64,000 nt of DNA. Source: Leptodactylus fallax. Lineage: Eukaryota; Chordata; Amphibia; Anura; Leptodactylidae. Position 1 is the first letter of the stretch, and every line of letters begins with the position of its first letter. Position numbers and translations under genes: made by a program. The stretch lies in NCBI GenBank assembly GCA_947044405.1, contig CAMRHE010000035.1, positions 4,685,501 to 4,749,500 of the forward strand, given 5' to 3'. Of this stretch, positions 34,330 to 45,139 are shown piece by piece. The notes under the pieces were generated by a model. It was not told the origin of the DNA. It searched no databases and saw only the letters and a list, made by a program, of their open reading frames with translations.

Positions 34330-34600
34330 TTAGGCCGGGGCCCCACATTGTGAAAATGCAGCATTTTACAGTACCTGCAAAGTGGATGGGATTCTGACTA
34401 ATCCCATCCACACATTGCAGAAAAAAAAATCTGTCAATTTTTACTATGAGTTATACCTGCAGCTTTCAAATGTTGCATTGCAGACCAACAAAGGATTTCG
34501 GACTTTGTATTGCAGGAAATTTGCAGAGATTCTGGCAAGAAAGTTGCAAAATAAAAACACCCAAACTCTAGTGCCACAGTGTGGCTTGCAGGGAACACAT
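34330..34600. mobile_element. MITE fragment, AAGGCCGGGGCCCCAC family
   Basis: TTTAGGCCGGGGCCCCACATTG at 34330, then GCAAAGTGGATGGGATTCTG and CCACACATTGCAGAAAAAAA. The right end is not found. A 136-codon open frame (34382-34789) starts inside this fragment and has no recognisable domain; not called. Confidence 0.6.
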
Positions 34601-35077
34601 TTTTGTGTGTTTCCAGCAGTACATATAGAGTTCTGCAGTCAAGTCAGCCTCAAGAGATATCAAAATGAAGAACTGAGAGGAAATACAAAACTAAAGCTTC
34701 CAGATAAAAGTGTAGACATATCTGAATGTGAGATTGTCTATAAACGTTATGCACTGTTATTCAATAACACTGCCTCACAAAAAGAATAGAAAGCAATGCA
34801 CTTGTTGACCATGAACCCATAAGAAACATCAAATTAGAAATAACAGCGTGATTCAAGCCCAGATAACATAACTAGATACATTTACAACTACTGGAGTCAG
34901 GTCACAGTGGGATTCAAAGTAGTGGTTGCTAAGTCGCTTACCATATCCATGTTATAGTCAAGACTTAACTCCTTTGTTACTGTAGAAATAGCTTTCATTA
35001 GAGAATAAGAACTAGAACACAATTCTTTTAAAAAGCTAGTTTTTACCTCCTTAAGATAAAGTCAAAATTAGAATATT
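34601..35077. other. No recognisable feature
   Basis: Nothing recognised. Confidence 0.45.
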
Positions 35078-35480
35078 ATGTATTATTATTTATTTATAGA
35101 GCACCATTAATTCCATGGTGCTTTACATTTGAGGGTTTACACAATACACAAAATACATAAAACAAGTACAATACTAACAGTGACCAACTGGCACAGTGGG
35201 ATAGAGGGCCCTGCCCGCAAGGGCTTACAATCTATGAGGGAAGAGGGATAGAGACAGTAGGTGAAGGTAGAAGCTGTTCAGATGCTGGTGGGATGTCAGT
35301 AGTGTTATTGAAAGTTGTAGGCCTTCCTAAAGAGGTAAGTCTTCAGGGTCCTCTTGAAGCTTGTGATTGTGGGGTACAGTCTTATGTGTTGAGGTAGCGA
35401 GTTCCAGAGTATGTGGGATGGAGGAGTTTTGGAGGTGGTTTGTGAAGTGCGGATAAGAGCAGAGTAGGAGGTCTGAGAAT
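35078..35480 (-). repeat. Retroposon copy, longer form of the 34073 and 56038 family
   Basis: TTATTTATAGAGCACCATTAATTCC, GGGCCCTGCCCGCAAGGGC and TTACAATCTATGAGG match, in reverse, AGATTGTAAGCTAGC and GCGAGCAGGGCCCTC at 56044-56080. The additional part to 35480 (CTTCAGGGTCCTCTTGAAGC, GTAGCGAGTTCCAGAG) is the 5' extension. LINE- or SINE-related; class not resolved. Confidence 0.55.
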
Positions 35481-35775
35481 ATAAATATATTGGGCCTTTC
35501 TATGTTTTTTATTTCATAGAATTTGCCATTGCTGTTAGGGAGATTGTAGTCGAAGTTGTTCTAATTACCATTCACACTAGTAAGCAAATATTTCATTGTA
35601 TTGTACAATTTTATGACCTTGTTTTAGACTGCAGTTCCTCTGAAACGTGATGGGAGAGGATCATAATAGTCTTCTGTTCCCCTGAAAAGCACATCATATA
35701 ACACATTATAACAAATGAGTACTGTAACTTTTCCAGCATTGTTTACACCTGTTGACTTTTCAGTCCAGTGCCTAC
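35481..35775. other. No recognisable feature
   Basis: Nothing recognised between the retroposon copy and the Rex1-like LINE tail. Confidence 0.4.
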
Positions 35776-35777
35776 AT

Positions 35778-35810
<33 letters not shown>

Positions 35811-36003
35811 GTCCTTTAATAGTCCCACAGTGGGGAAATTCAGTGTGTTACAGCAGCAAAGATAAGATAAGATAAGCAGATACAAATACAAATACAACAT
35901 GTACAGGAATGTTCCAAGGTGAGAGGCATTACATTAATAGCAGACAGACAGATAGGACGTAGCAGAGGGGGGGGGGGGGGGATTTAACAGGCAGAGAGAT
36001 ATT

Positions 36004-37800
36004 TCAGTTCTCTGTATGTAATGATCTCCGCTTAGGTCGATGTTGGTTGTACAGCCTAACCGCGGTGGGGAGGAAAGACTTCCGATAGCGCTCCTTCTCA
36101 CACCTAGGGTGGAGCAGTCGGTCACTGACAGTACTGCCCAGCGCAATCACAGTCTCATGCATGGGATGGGAGTTATTCTCCCGCATGGAGCTCACCACGG
36201 ACAGTATCCTTCTGTCACCCACCACCTGCACTGGGTCCAGTGGGCTCCCCAGGACAGAGCTGGCCCTTCTAATCAGCTTGTCAAGTTTATTTCTGTCCCT
36301 GGTTGATATACTGCTCCCCCAGCAGGCCACTCCAAAGAAGATGGCTGATGCCACTACCGAGCTGAAGAAAGTCCTAAGAAGTGCCCCCCGGATTCCAAAG
36401 GCTCTCAGCTTCCTAAGCAGGTAGAGCCTGCTGTGGCCCTTCCTGTACAGGGCCTCCATATGATCTGCCCAGTCCAGCTTATTATTAAGGAGCAGACCCA
36501 GGTACTTATAGGTGTTCACAATCTCGATGCCCGTCCCCAGGATGTCCACTGGTTTTGGAGGGCATCTGCCTTTACGGAAGTCCACCACCATCTCCTTGGT
36601 CTTCCCCGCGTTAATCTTCAGGTGGTTCTGGTGGCACCAGTCCACAAAAAACCGGTTCAGTTCTCTGTACTCCCTGTCATCATCGTCTGTGATGAGGCCT
36701 ACTATTGCAGAGTCGTCAGAATACTTCTGTAGGTAGCAGCTGGATGAGTTGCACCTAAAATCAGCAGTGTACAGTGTGAAGAGGAAAGGGGCGAGAACCG
36801 TACCCTGAGGTGCCCCCGTATTACAGATCACGGTACCTGACACACAGTCTTGGGCTCTCACGTATTGAGGTCGATTTGTGAGGTAGTCTAGGATCCAGTT
36901 GGAGAGGTGGTGGTCCACTCCAGCAAGGTCCAGCTTGTCTCTCAGTAACCTGGGCTGTATGGTGTTAAAAGCACTGGAGAAATCAAAGAACATTATTCTC
37001 ACCGTGTTCCCTGGTTTTTCCAGGTGAGACAGAGCCCTGTGCAGAAGGTGGATGATGGCATCATCTACCCCAATGCCCGGTCGATAAGCAAACTGGAGAG
37101 GGTCCATAGCGGGGCTCACTAGAGGGCGAAGATGTGTGAGAACCAATCTCTCTAAGATCTTCATCAAGTGGGATGTCAGTGCTACAGGTCTGTAGTCGTT
37201 GAGGTCCATAGGGTGAGGTTTCTTTGGAACTGGTACCACACAAGAAGATTTCCATAATTCAGGGACTATTTCCTGCCTCAGGCTCATATTATACATATAT
37301 GTAATTATACCACACAGCTGGTCCCCACAAGTCTTAATTAGCCTTGCACTGATGTCATCTGGCCCTGCGGCTTTCCTTGCCTTGATCTTTTTCATCTCCT
37401 TCCTCACCTGGGCCCGTGTGAAGGTCAGACTGTGGTCAGATAAAGACAGATTTCTGGATTTACTGGTCTGTTGGGAAGTAGCCACATGGGGTGAATGGAG
37501 TGAAGTCATTGTGGTGAGGGGAGCTGAAGGACATGCTGGGGTGGGAGGAGCTGGTGTGTGATCAAATCTGTTGAAGAATAGGTTTAGTTCATTAAGCCAA
37601 TTAACATCTGCCTCAATCTGGCAGACCGACTGTTTATGACCCGAAATTGACTTAAGCCCCTCCCAGACCCCCCTTATGTCTTTTCTTTCCATTTGCTTTT
37701 CCATTTTTTCCTTATAACTGGATTTTCCTTGCCTGATTAGATGCCTCAGCTCCTTTTGTACTTCCCTCAACCCCTCCTTATCTCTTGTCCTGAATGCCAT
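36004..37800 (-). pseudogene. Rex1-like LINE reverse transcriptase half
   Basis: 598 codons without a stop. Copies element RNA at the nicked target. Blocks in order: KKIKARKAAGPDDISARLIK (about residue 140), VVPVPKKPHPMDLNDYRPVA, FAYRPGIGVDDA, FFDFSSAFNTI, GAPQGTVLAPFLFTLY, the catalytic YSDDSAIVG (about residue 365), NHLKINAGKTKEMVVDF and the thumb region YKYLGLLLNNKLDW. The C-terminus ends SLHTEN at 36004. The apparent start MAFRTRDKEGLREVQ is not a true initiation site: it continues the endonuclease frame after a one-base shift at about 37803-37811. Diagnosis of Rex1 rests on the motif set and the short 3' UTR with its trinucleotide tail. Confidence 0.9.
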
Positions 37801-37810
37801 CTTTTTCTCC

Positions 37811-38917
37811 TTAAGTAGTGTTTTTTATATCAGAGTTAATCCATGGTTTGTTGTTGGAGAAGCACCTCACCACTTTTGTGGGTATTGTGTTGTCCACACA
37901 AAAATTAATGTAGTCCGTTATGCAGTGTGTGAGTCCTTCTATATCTTCTCCATACGAATCCTGCAAAACTTCCCATGCGGGTGTGTCAAAACAATCCCTC
38001 AGAGCCTCATCACTCTCCTCGGACCATATCCTCACTGTGCGGGTGACAGCTGGTTCTCTACGTACAAGTGGCTTGTACACAGGTCGGAGATGTACTAGGT
38101 TGTGATCCGATCTTCCCAGGGGCGGTAGGGCTGATGAGTTATATGCCTCCCTCACGTTGGCAAAGAACAAGTCCAGTGTTTTGTTGTCTCTTGTGTGGCA
38201 GGTTACATACTGTGTGAAACTGGGAAGTGTGGATGATGGAGAGGCGTGGTTGAAATCGCCAGACACAAGAAGGAGGGCCTGGGGGTGCTGAGACTGTAAC
38301 TGGCTCAGCGTGGCTTGTAGGACCTCGCAGGCAGCGTCAGCTTTCGCAGAGGGGGGGACATATGCAGCTATCACGATGACATGTGATAGTTTCCTTGGTA
38401 GGTAGAAAGGTCTCATGCTCACAGCTAATAGTTCAATGTCCTTACAGCAAGTTTGCTCCTTAATCACAATGTGCCTAGGATTGCACCATCTATTATTCAC
38501 AAACATTGCCAGCCCTCCTCCTTTCCTCTTACCGCTCTCCCTTGTCCTGTCTGCCCGAAGGAGTTTAAAACCATCCAAGGAGACCAGAGAGTCAGGAGTA
38601 ACTTCAGTGAGCCAAGTCTCTGTAAGTAGCATCATGCTGCACACCCGAAACTCCTGATGGTGCTTGGTGAGCGCTGTTAGTTCATCCATCTTGTTTGAAA
38701 GAGATCTCACATTGCCCATAATGATTAAGGGAACAGTTGGTCGGTAACGCCTCTTTTTAATCCTCTGAAGAGTTCCTGCTCTGCAGCCCCTCCCCCGCTT
38801 TTTCTTTCTCCAGAGTTCTTGGGGGATGGGTGGGCAAATGGTATGCAGCCCTGTTGTTGTGACTCTAAGCTGCAGTAATTTCTCTCTTGTGTAGACAAAA
38901 GAAATGCCTGCAGACAC
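37811..38917 (-). pseudogene. Rex1-like LINE endonuclease half
   Basis: 368 codons, open. APE-type endonuclease that nicks the target. Motifs: GNVRSLSNKMDEL (Asn block), LLTETWL (catalytic Glu), IAAYVPPSAKA, VSGDFNHASP (Asp/Asn block), NKTLDLFFANV and GRSDHNLVHL (final Asp-His pair). The N-terminus FVYTREKLLQLR is near the usual ORF start of such elements, so little is missing. The frame ends NSDIKNTT and is one base out of register with the reverse transcriptase half, which begins within 15 bases. One indel therefore separates two otherwise complete halves of a single protein of about 970 residues. Confidence 0.9.
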
Positions 38918-38930
38918 AAGATATTTTGGG

Positions 38931-40879
38931 TGGCCCTAAGTTGTGACAATATCATATTGGTAAACAAGCTCCAACAGAGAATATGAAACGAATCCATGCC
39001 AAGGCAATTGCTATTGTTAAACACAATTTGCCTTAAATGAATTAACAGAATTAAGCAGAGGTGGAACGGCATGCTTTCTTAATACTGAGCTCCTTTAGAC
39101 TCACCATAGTCCAACATACAGGTCTTCTTCAAACTGTTTCAGTAATATTAACACAATTTAACATCCATATTATGGCCACATGATAACCCTGAGGACAGTC
39201 TAGAGGACATCTGATTATTGAGAACCCTGCAATATGCTATTTTCTCTGCCATATTTCATGCAGTGCAGTAATATTCTTACAGAAGAAAAGCATTGCATGG
39301 AGCCAATTGAAGTCAAAAGGTTCTGTCATACTGTATATCAGTGTAAAATATGTTTGCTAGTAATTCCTTGAGTGTACATGGACGTTTCCAGCGATTTTCC
39401 ACTTCCTGATAGAGAGGGGCCACAATTAGCAGAATTGTCTTAACGCTTTCTATGCTGTGATACTTGTAGCTGGAAATGTAATTGGGTCAGAACAATACAA
39501 ATGAATGAATTCATGCATATTTTAAAATAGGAAGAAAAATGCTCGTTGAACAGTTTCATGCCAGCAACCTCAGGATAGTTCATTTCACAACATGAATAAA
39601 GTAATATGTTAGAGCAGTCTATTTTAAGAAAAGCTTGTATTTTCCTCATGGTTTAATAGATGTTGCTGAAACTAGCAGGATACTGTTTGAAGAGTGTTGC
39701 TTGGCAACAGACACTGTACATCAACATCTAGGAGAGATCTTGCACAAGTACTGCCATTGTCAGCATTTTTCTCCTGATATCTTTAGTATATTTGTGAATT
39801 AAAATGTTATCTATTGACACGTTAAATATGGACTGATTAAAAATAATGTACTTGACTTATGAATTATATAAGGCTTTATTGTTACGTGAATGATTATTAC
39901 ACATCACATTATGATCTTGATTTTATTTACCATATTGCACCATACTTCCACTATATCACATATATGCCAGTGAATAATGAATAATAAATAAATGCTAATA
40001 AATAATGAGTGTTCTTGATTTCATGCAGTCTCAAAGCAAGTATCTTTTCATGCGCCATGTACCTCTATGACATGGAAGCCCCTGCTGAGAACAGATGTGT
40101 AAATAAAAAATCAGAACTTATCTTTTTACTTTTTATTTATTTTGTATATATTTAATTGATTTATTGATTGATTGATGAATTGTATTTTATTTTTTACAAC
40201 TGTAACAAGAGATCATACAGTAGCCCAGTTTCTCAAGACTAGGGACCTCAATCCCAATCAGTTTACTACTATGGCTCACCATGTCAGTTAACTGGTAAAT
40301 TTAGCAGAAAACAGTAGTTTGTATAGTACATTCCACTCAGCACTGCATGATGGGTAGGCCTTCCTCTCTAGTAACAATCTTGAAGGAGACACATCATTAT
40401 CCACCAGTTGTTCATTGGTCAACTCCTCACCTACATATATCTCTGGCTCCAACTGCAGGCCCACAAAATATCTACTCTATTCATCTAATCATCCAGGCCC
40501 CTTTTCAGGGGCAGTGCAGGGGTTTTGGGTCAGGGTGCGGTGTTGGTACATCCTGGTTTGTAACACATGATATAATTAAGCTGCATCAGTTAAACCACCA
40601 ATTACTACTCCAGAAATCCTAGTTTTATAGTCTTCAGATGTTATTTCTTTCTGTTGACCACAGTCTCTGTATCCAATGTACAGTAGGTAATAAGCTGCTT
40701 TTTCCACACTCCCTCCTGCACCACTGATTCAACAGAGCTGCCATCTTGGCAAAAGATCTAATATACTGTACAAACAGTAGTAACCAGCAAGTTCCATGAA
40801 GAACCACAGTTCTGTCATTTTTTTTTTTGTGCATCAAGCAAATATACCATAGCCTGTACTTTTTCTGCATCTGGGGACA
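38931..40879. other. No recognisable feature (about 1.9 kb)
   Basis: The longest stretch without an identified repeat or gene. Open frames (up to 91 codons at 40347-40622) show no known motif. It may be unique host sequence. Confidence 0.45.
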
Positions 40880-41156
40880 TTCATTGTTTACTAACTAAAT
40901 GTCTGAGGTGGCTAGGGAACATTCATCATTTACTAACCAAATGTCTGAGGTGGCTAATTTTCACATGGGCTAAGTGGCATGTAGACAGGTTCAGCTTAAG
41001 CCCACATTTCTATAGTCAGCCAACACAGCATCCAGATGGTACAAATGTTCTCAAAATGTCCAGTAGTACATTATCACATCATCCACATAGATCATTGTTA
41101 TTTCTGAAACTGAGAACTGTTTAGGCAGTGCTGCAGCAGCCTTTGGAATGTCCCTT
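40880..41156 (-). pseudogene. Fossil Gypsy reverse-transcriptase fragment
   Basis: No long frame is open, but minus-strand codons read FQRLLQHCLN (about 41125-41156), then ITMIYVDDVIMYY with the catalytic YVDD at 41078-41089. TFxEHLYHLDAVLADYRNVG and a CHLAHVKISHLRHL-like end follow towards 40930. The last about 43 bp are tandemly duplicated (40876-40918 and 40919-40961). This is the palm-thumb region of a Gypsy RT with stops. It is separate from the plus-strand Gypsy-1 next to it. Confidence 0.75.
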
Positions 41157-41244
41157 TTTTTTTTAGATTTTTTCTGTCTGGTATACGTTATAGGGCCATT
41201 AAACTCTTAAAACAATTTTAAATTGCACCATGTATTTTTATATA
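41157..41244. other. No recognisable feature
   Basis: Short AT-rich spacer ending in the TA (41243-41244) used by Tc1-E. Confidence 0.4.
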
Positions 41245-41622
41245 CAGTGGGGAAAAAAGTATTTAGTCAGCCACCAATTTTGCAAGTTCTCCCACTTAAA
41301 AAGATGAGAGGCCTGTAATTGTCATCATAGGTAGACCTCAACTATGAGAGACAAAATGAGAAAACATATCTAGAAAATCACATTGTCTGACTTTTTAAGA
41401 ATTTCTTTGCAAATTATGGTGGAAAATAAGTATTTGGTCAATAACAAAAGTTGATCTCAGTGCTTTGTTATATATTCTTTGTTGGCAATGACAGAGGTCA
41501 AACGTTTTCTGTAAGTCTTCACAAGGTTGGCACACACTGTTGCTGGTATGTTGGCCCATTCCTCCATGCAGATCTCCTCTAGAGCAGTGATGTTTTAGGG
41601 CTGTCACTGGGCAACATGGCTC
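41245..41622 (-). mobile_element. Tc1-E: left end of a Tc1-like element joined to Gypsy-1
   Basis: Same family as Tc1-C and D. Starts CAGTGGGGAAAAAAGTATTT after TA (41243-41244), continues through the subterminal repeat and the last codons of the transposase (minus strand), and ends at GGGCTGTCACTGGGCAACA. There it abuts Gypsy-1 codons. The rest of the Tc1, including the right terminal repeat, is absent. A chimeric junction. Confidence 0.85.
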
Positions 41623-42480
41623 TACGGGCAGAAATGAGGGAAATCCGCCTGGAGGTGTCCCAGATGACAGCAGGTTCATCCATGGCTCCGGAAAGAGTCA
41701 CATCACCCTGCCCTCTTCCACCGAGAATACCTCGGGTGTGAGGGCCCACCAACCAAGGCCCATCTCGTGTGCGGGGATCGAGGGGACCCCTCTTCTGTAG
41801 CTGCCGACAGTATGGCCATATCGCCAGAGAGTGCCAGGGACAGATGGAACCCGAGCCAGCTTTAAACTTCCGACCACCGCAGTAATGGGGCGTCCTGTGG
41901 CGGTTCACCAAAAACTAAGCCCCATACACGATGAACGCAACTTATATGCTAGCAGCCCCATTATGGAAGCCAAGCTGGAGGGCCAGAAGGTACGCTGCCT
42001 AGTTGACAACGGATCAGAGTGTACCCTGATGCCTCTGGAGTTCTTCGAGAGACACTTCAGACATATGATGGAGCCGGAAGATGGAAGTGTCATCAGGTTG
42101 ACACTGCCAATAATGGTGCAATGGACGTACAAGGGATCGTCTGGATGTGGGTTCGGCTGTTTGGGCAAGACATTGGCAAAAAGGGGATCGTGCTGGTAGA
42201 CCATCCATCCAGAAGAGGATTAGATGTAACGCTGGGCATGAACGTGCTGAGAGACCTAGATCATCACCTTTATGCCAAGGAAGGGCCTAAGTACTGGCAG
42301 CGGCCCACCACACACCGGCCAACTCAGAAGGTCCTGCAGCAGATGGTGAGGAGCTGTAGTTTGCAGAAGAACATCATATCAGGGCGCTCTATTGGGAACG
42401 TGAAGGTACCGCTGAGTCTTCCAGTGAAGATTCCACTGCGACAAGAGAAAATTTTGATGCTTCCAGTGGGGGCTGGATGA
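41620..42480 (+). pseudogene. Gypsy-1 gag end and protease
   Basis: Gag binds element RNA; the aspartic protease matures the polyprotein. CSCRQYGHIAREC (about 41787-41826) is a zinc knuckle missing one residue between its first two cysteines. KVRCLVDNGSECTLMP (about 41988-42035) is the protease active-site region, with Asn where most family members have Thr or Ser after the catalytic Asp. A frame change near 42115 leads to RRGLDVTLGMNVLRDLD, the protease C-terminal GxNxL region. The frame closes at 42480 and the polyprotein continues in another frame. Confidence 0.75.
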
Positions 42481-44250
42481 CCACTGAATGGACTGCTCTG
42501 CAGGGAGAAACGCAGACCCGCCCTCTGGTAGCCCGAGCACTTGCCACTGTGAAAGATGGCCGCGTGCCTATACGCTGTCTCAATGTCTTGGACAGTGAGT
42601 TGATCGTTCCTGGGAATACCCTGCTGGCTGAAGTTTATGTGCCCGAAGGCGATGTCCTTCGCCGGAAGAGCTTCATGCTACAGTCTGATGGGAGGTCGGC
42701 TTGGACCTATGCTGTGGAGGTCCAGCAAAAACAGACCCCAACATCACAATGGAATGGCCGAGTGATCATGTCTCTAATGGGAGTGGACCCCCGGTCTCTG
42801 ACCCCGGGGCAACAGAAACTTCTGGAAGGCACTCTGTGGGAGTTCCAGGAGGCGTTCTCAAGACATGATGAAGACTTCGGGTGTGCTACCGCCATTGAAC
42901 ATGAAATCCCTACCGGCGATGCTGCACCAATTCGGGAGCGGTACAGGCAAATCCCGCCCAAGATGTATCAGGAGGTGAAAGATATGGTGGCCAGCATGCT
43001 GGAGAATCAGGTGATACAGGAGAATAAAAGCCCGTGGGCTGCTCCGGTGGTCCTGGTGCGGAAAAAAGACGGAAGTCTCAAGTTCTGTGTAGATTACCGG
43101 AACTGAATGCTCAGACCGTCCGCGATGCCTATCATCTTCCACGAATCGAAGAGACACTATCCTCCCTGGGTCGTGCCAAGTATTTCTCCACGCTTGACCT
43201 GGCCAGTGGATATTGGCAAGTGCCAGTGGCCGAAAAGGACAATGCAAAGACAGCCTTTATCTTACCCATGGGACTCTATGAGTTCAACAGAATGCTGTTT
43301 GGTCTGTCCAACGCTCCAGGGACAATTCAGCGGTTGATGGAACTCTGTCTGAGTGATCTAAACTTTGAGTCAGTACTGATATATCTGGATGACGTTGTGG
43401 TGTTTGGGACCTCATTCGAAGATCATCTTCAAAAGCTTCAGCAGGTCCTAGAACGACTGCGAGACCATGGGCTAAAAATCAAGCCCAAGAAGTGACAACT
43501 GTTTCGGCAGCGAATAGAGTACTTGGGACATGTGGTCACTCCGGAAGGGGTACAACAAGCCCCCAGCAAGGTGGAGGCCTTCCAGAAGTGGCCCCAGCCA
43601 AGAACCCTACGGGAAGTGCGGGCCTTTCTAGGATTGGCCGGTTATTACAGGAGATTTATACCCAAGTTCGCACATCTCGCCGGTCCAGTAAACGAGCTGC
43701 TGAGAGGCACAGCTGGAGGACCCAAGAATCGCCCCATTGAGTTGGGGCCAAGACAGAAAGGAGCCTTTGAGGCGTTGAAAAGAACTCTGACCAGTGTCCC
43801 GATCCTGGCCTATGCACGGTTTGATAGTCTGTTCTTGTTGTACACGGATGGAAGTTTACATGGTCTTGGAGCCATGCTATCTCAAGTTCAAGACGGACGG
43901 GAGAGGGTGATTGCCTATGGCAGTCAGTCTCTAAGGGAGTCAGAGCGCAACCCTGACAACTATAGCTCCTTTAAGTTGGAGCTTTTGGCGCTGGTATGGA
44001 CCATGACTGAAAGATTTGCAGAGTATCTGACGGGTGCAGAAGTGATTGTGATGATGGACAATAACCCGTTAGCGCACTTGGAAAATGCCAAGCTAGGCGT
44101 CCTTGAACAGAGATGGATGGCTCGCCTTTCCAAGTACCTATACCACACCCAGTTCCAGTCAGGAAGGGAGAACGGCAACGCTGATGCCCTCTCCCGAGTC
44201 CCTGTAGGATTGCTGACCAAGAGTGGGGATGAAGGGCTAGAAGACATTGA
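42477..44250 (+). pseudogene. Gypsy-1 reverse transcriptase and RNase H
   Basis: RT starts with EHEIPTGDAAPIRERYRQIP (about 42898) and SPWAAPVVLVRKKDGSLKFC (about 43030). After a frame change near 43100 come FSTLDLASGYWQVPV, MLFGLSNAPG and the catalytic YLDDVVVFG (about 43381-43407). A stop at 43493-43495 interrupts KPKK/QLFRQ, after which the same frame continues with the connection LREVRAFLGLAGYYRRFIPK. RNase H follows with YTDGSLHGLGAML (catalytic Asp, about 43840), ELLALVWTM (Glu) and MMDNNPL (Asp), ending ENGNADALSRVPVG near 44210. All catalytic residues are present. Two lesions prevent expression. Confidence 0.9.
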
Positions 44251-44508
44251 AATCCCACACCTCGGCAAAGTACCGCCATTCCAGAACATAACACATTCAA
44301 GTGGGGTGGGTTCAGGGATGCCGATGGTGTTGGGAAAGACGTTGGAAGATTGGGAAAGAGTTCAAATTAGCTGCCCGGACCGCTGGAGGGTGAAAGAGTG
44401 GATTCGGACTAACATCTGGCCCCGCCTGGACGAGCGGGTCAGCCTAACTCAAGAGGGTCAGAAGTTACTGAGACAGTGGGATAAGCTGAGTGTTACCCAG
44501 GGGCTCCT

Positions 44509-45081
44509 GTGCCGGACCATATACGTACAGTCAAAGCTGCAGTACCGGCAACAGGTTGTCATCCCTATGTCATTGGACCAGCGGCCGCTCAGGAAGTCCA
44601 TGAGAGGGGGGCTCATTTTGGAAGTGTTAAGACGTACCAATGGCTTCAGCGATTCGTATATTGTCCAGATTTGGGAGAAATGGTAACCGAGGCATGCCTC
44701 AAGTGTCGATCCTGCGGGCTGAGTAAAAGCCCAGAGCAACGGGCCCCTGTACAAACTATTCGAACATCTGCCCCCCTAGAAATCTTAATGATTGACTATG
44801 TACAGATTGGGTACTCTACCTCAGGACACTCTTACTGTTTGGTCATGATGGACCACTTTACAAAATATGCAGTGGCTGTACCCACCAGAGATCAGACAGC
44901 TGAATCAGCTGCTGAGGCATTCTGTAAGCACTTTATGCAAGTGTTTGGGTGTCCGCAGAGAATCCATTCAGATCAGGGGGCATGTTTTCAGGGTGCTTTG
45001 ATGAGTGAGCTGTGTCAGCTCTATGTTACCGAACGTTCCTGTACAACCCCATATCATCCGCAAGGGAACGGGGCATGCGAG
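44509..45081 (+). pseudogene. Gypsy-1 integrase, truncated at the catalytic Glu region
   Basis: Joins element DNA to the chromosome. After a frame change near 44590 it has the zinc-binding HERGAHFG ... CLKCRSC (about 44605-44720). The core carries IDYVQIG (first Asp), IHSDQGACFQG (second Asp, about 44965-44997) and PYHPQGNGACE with the catalytic Glu at about 45077-45079. There the gypsy sequence stops and unrelated DNA begins. Confidence 0.85.
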
Positions 45082-45139
45082 CCATATATATGCATTTGTC
45101 CAGTAAGTATGTTTTGTGCATTGTGCATGATATGATATA
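45082..45139 (+). repeat. 58-bp segment S1, duplicated at 48451-48508
   Basis: CCATATATATGCATTTGTCC...GCATGATATGATATA. The second copy (48451-48508) differs at one base. Each copy ends in the same TA, and a different Tc1 family starts at that TA in each: Tc1-F here, Tc1-G at 48509. Confidence 0.9.

Larger units (their letters stand above)
35776..38930 (-). mobile_element. Rex1-like LINE
   Basis: Minus-strand non-LTR retrotransposon of about 3.15 kb. It ends in an (AAT)n tract (about 35781-35812) after a 3' UTR containing AATTTCCCCACTGTGGGACT on the minus strand. It encodes an APE endonuclease and a reverse transcriptase of the CR1/L2/Rex1 kind. The 5' end lies just beyond 38917; no target duplication was found, as is common for this group. 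Only one frame change separates the two coding halves, so the copy is young. Confidence 0.85.
41620..45081 (+). mobile_element. Gypsy-1: Gypsy LTR retrotransposon body without LTRs
   Basis: Plus-strand coding remains in the order gag zinc finger, protease, reverse transcriptase, RNase H, integrase. No LTR, primer-binding site or polypurine tract is found at either side. The 5' side is fused to Tc1-E, and the integrase breaks at 45081. A second 3' piece begins at 50384 with a 155-bp overlap. Several frameshifts and stops are present. Confidence 0.9.

Noticed and set aside
34382..34789. 136-codon open frame
   Set aside because: It begins in a MITE fragment and shows no domain or coding signature.
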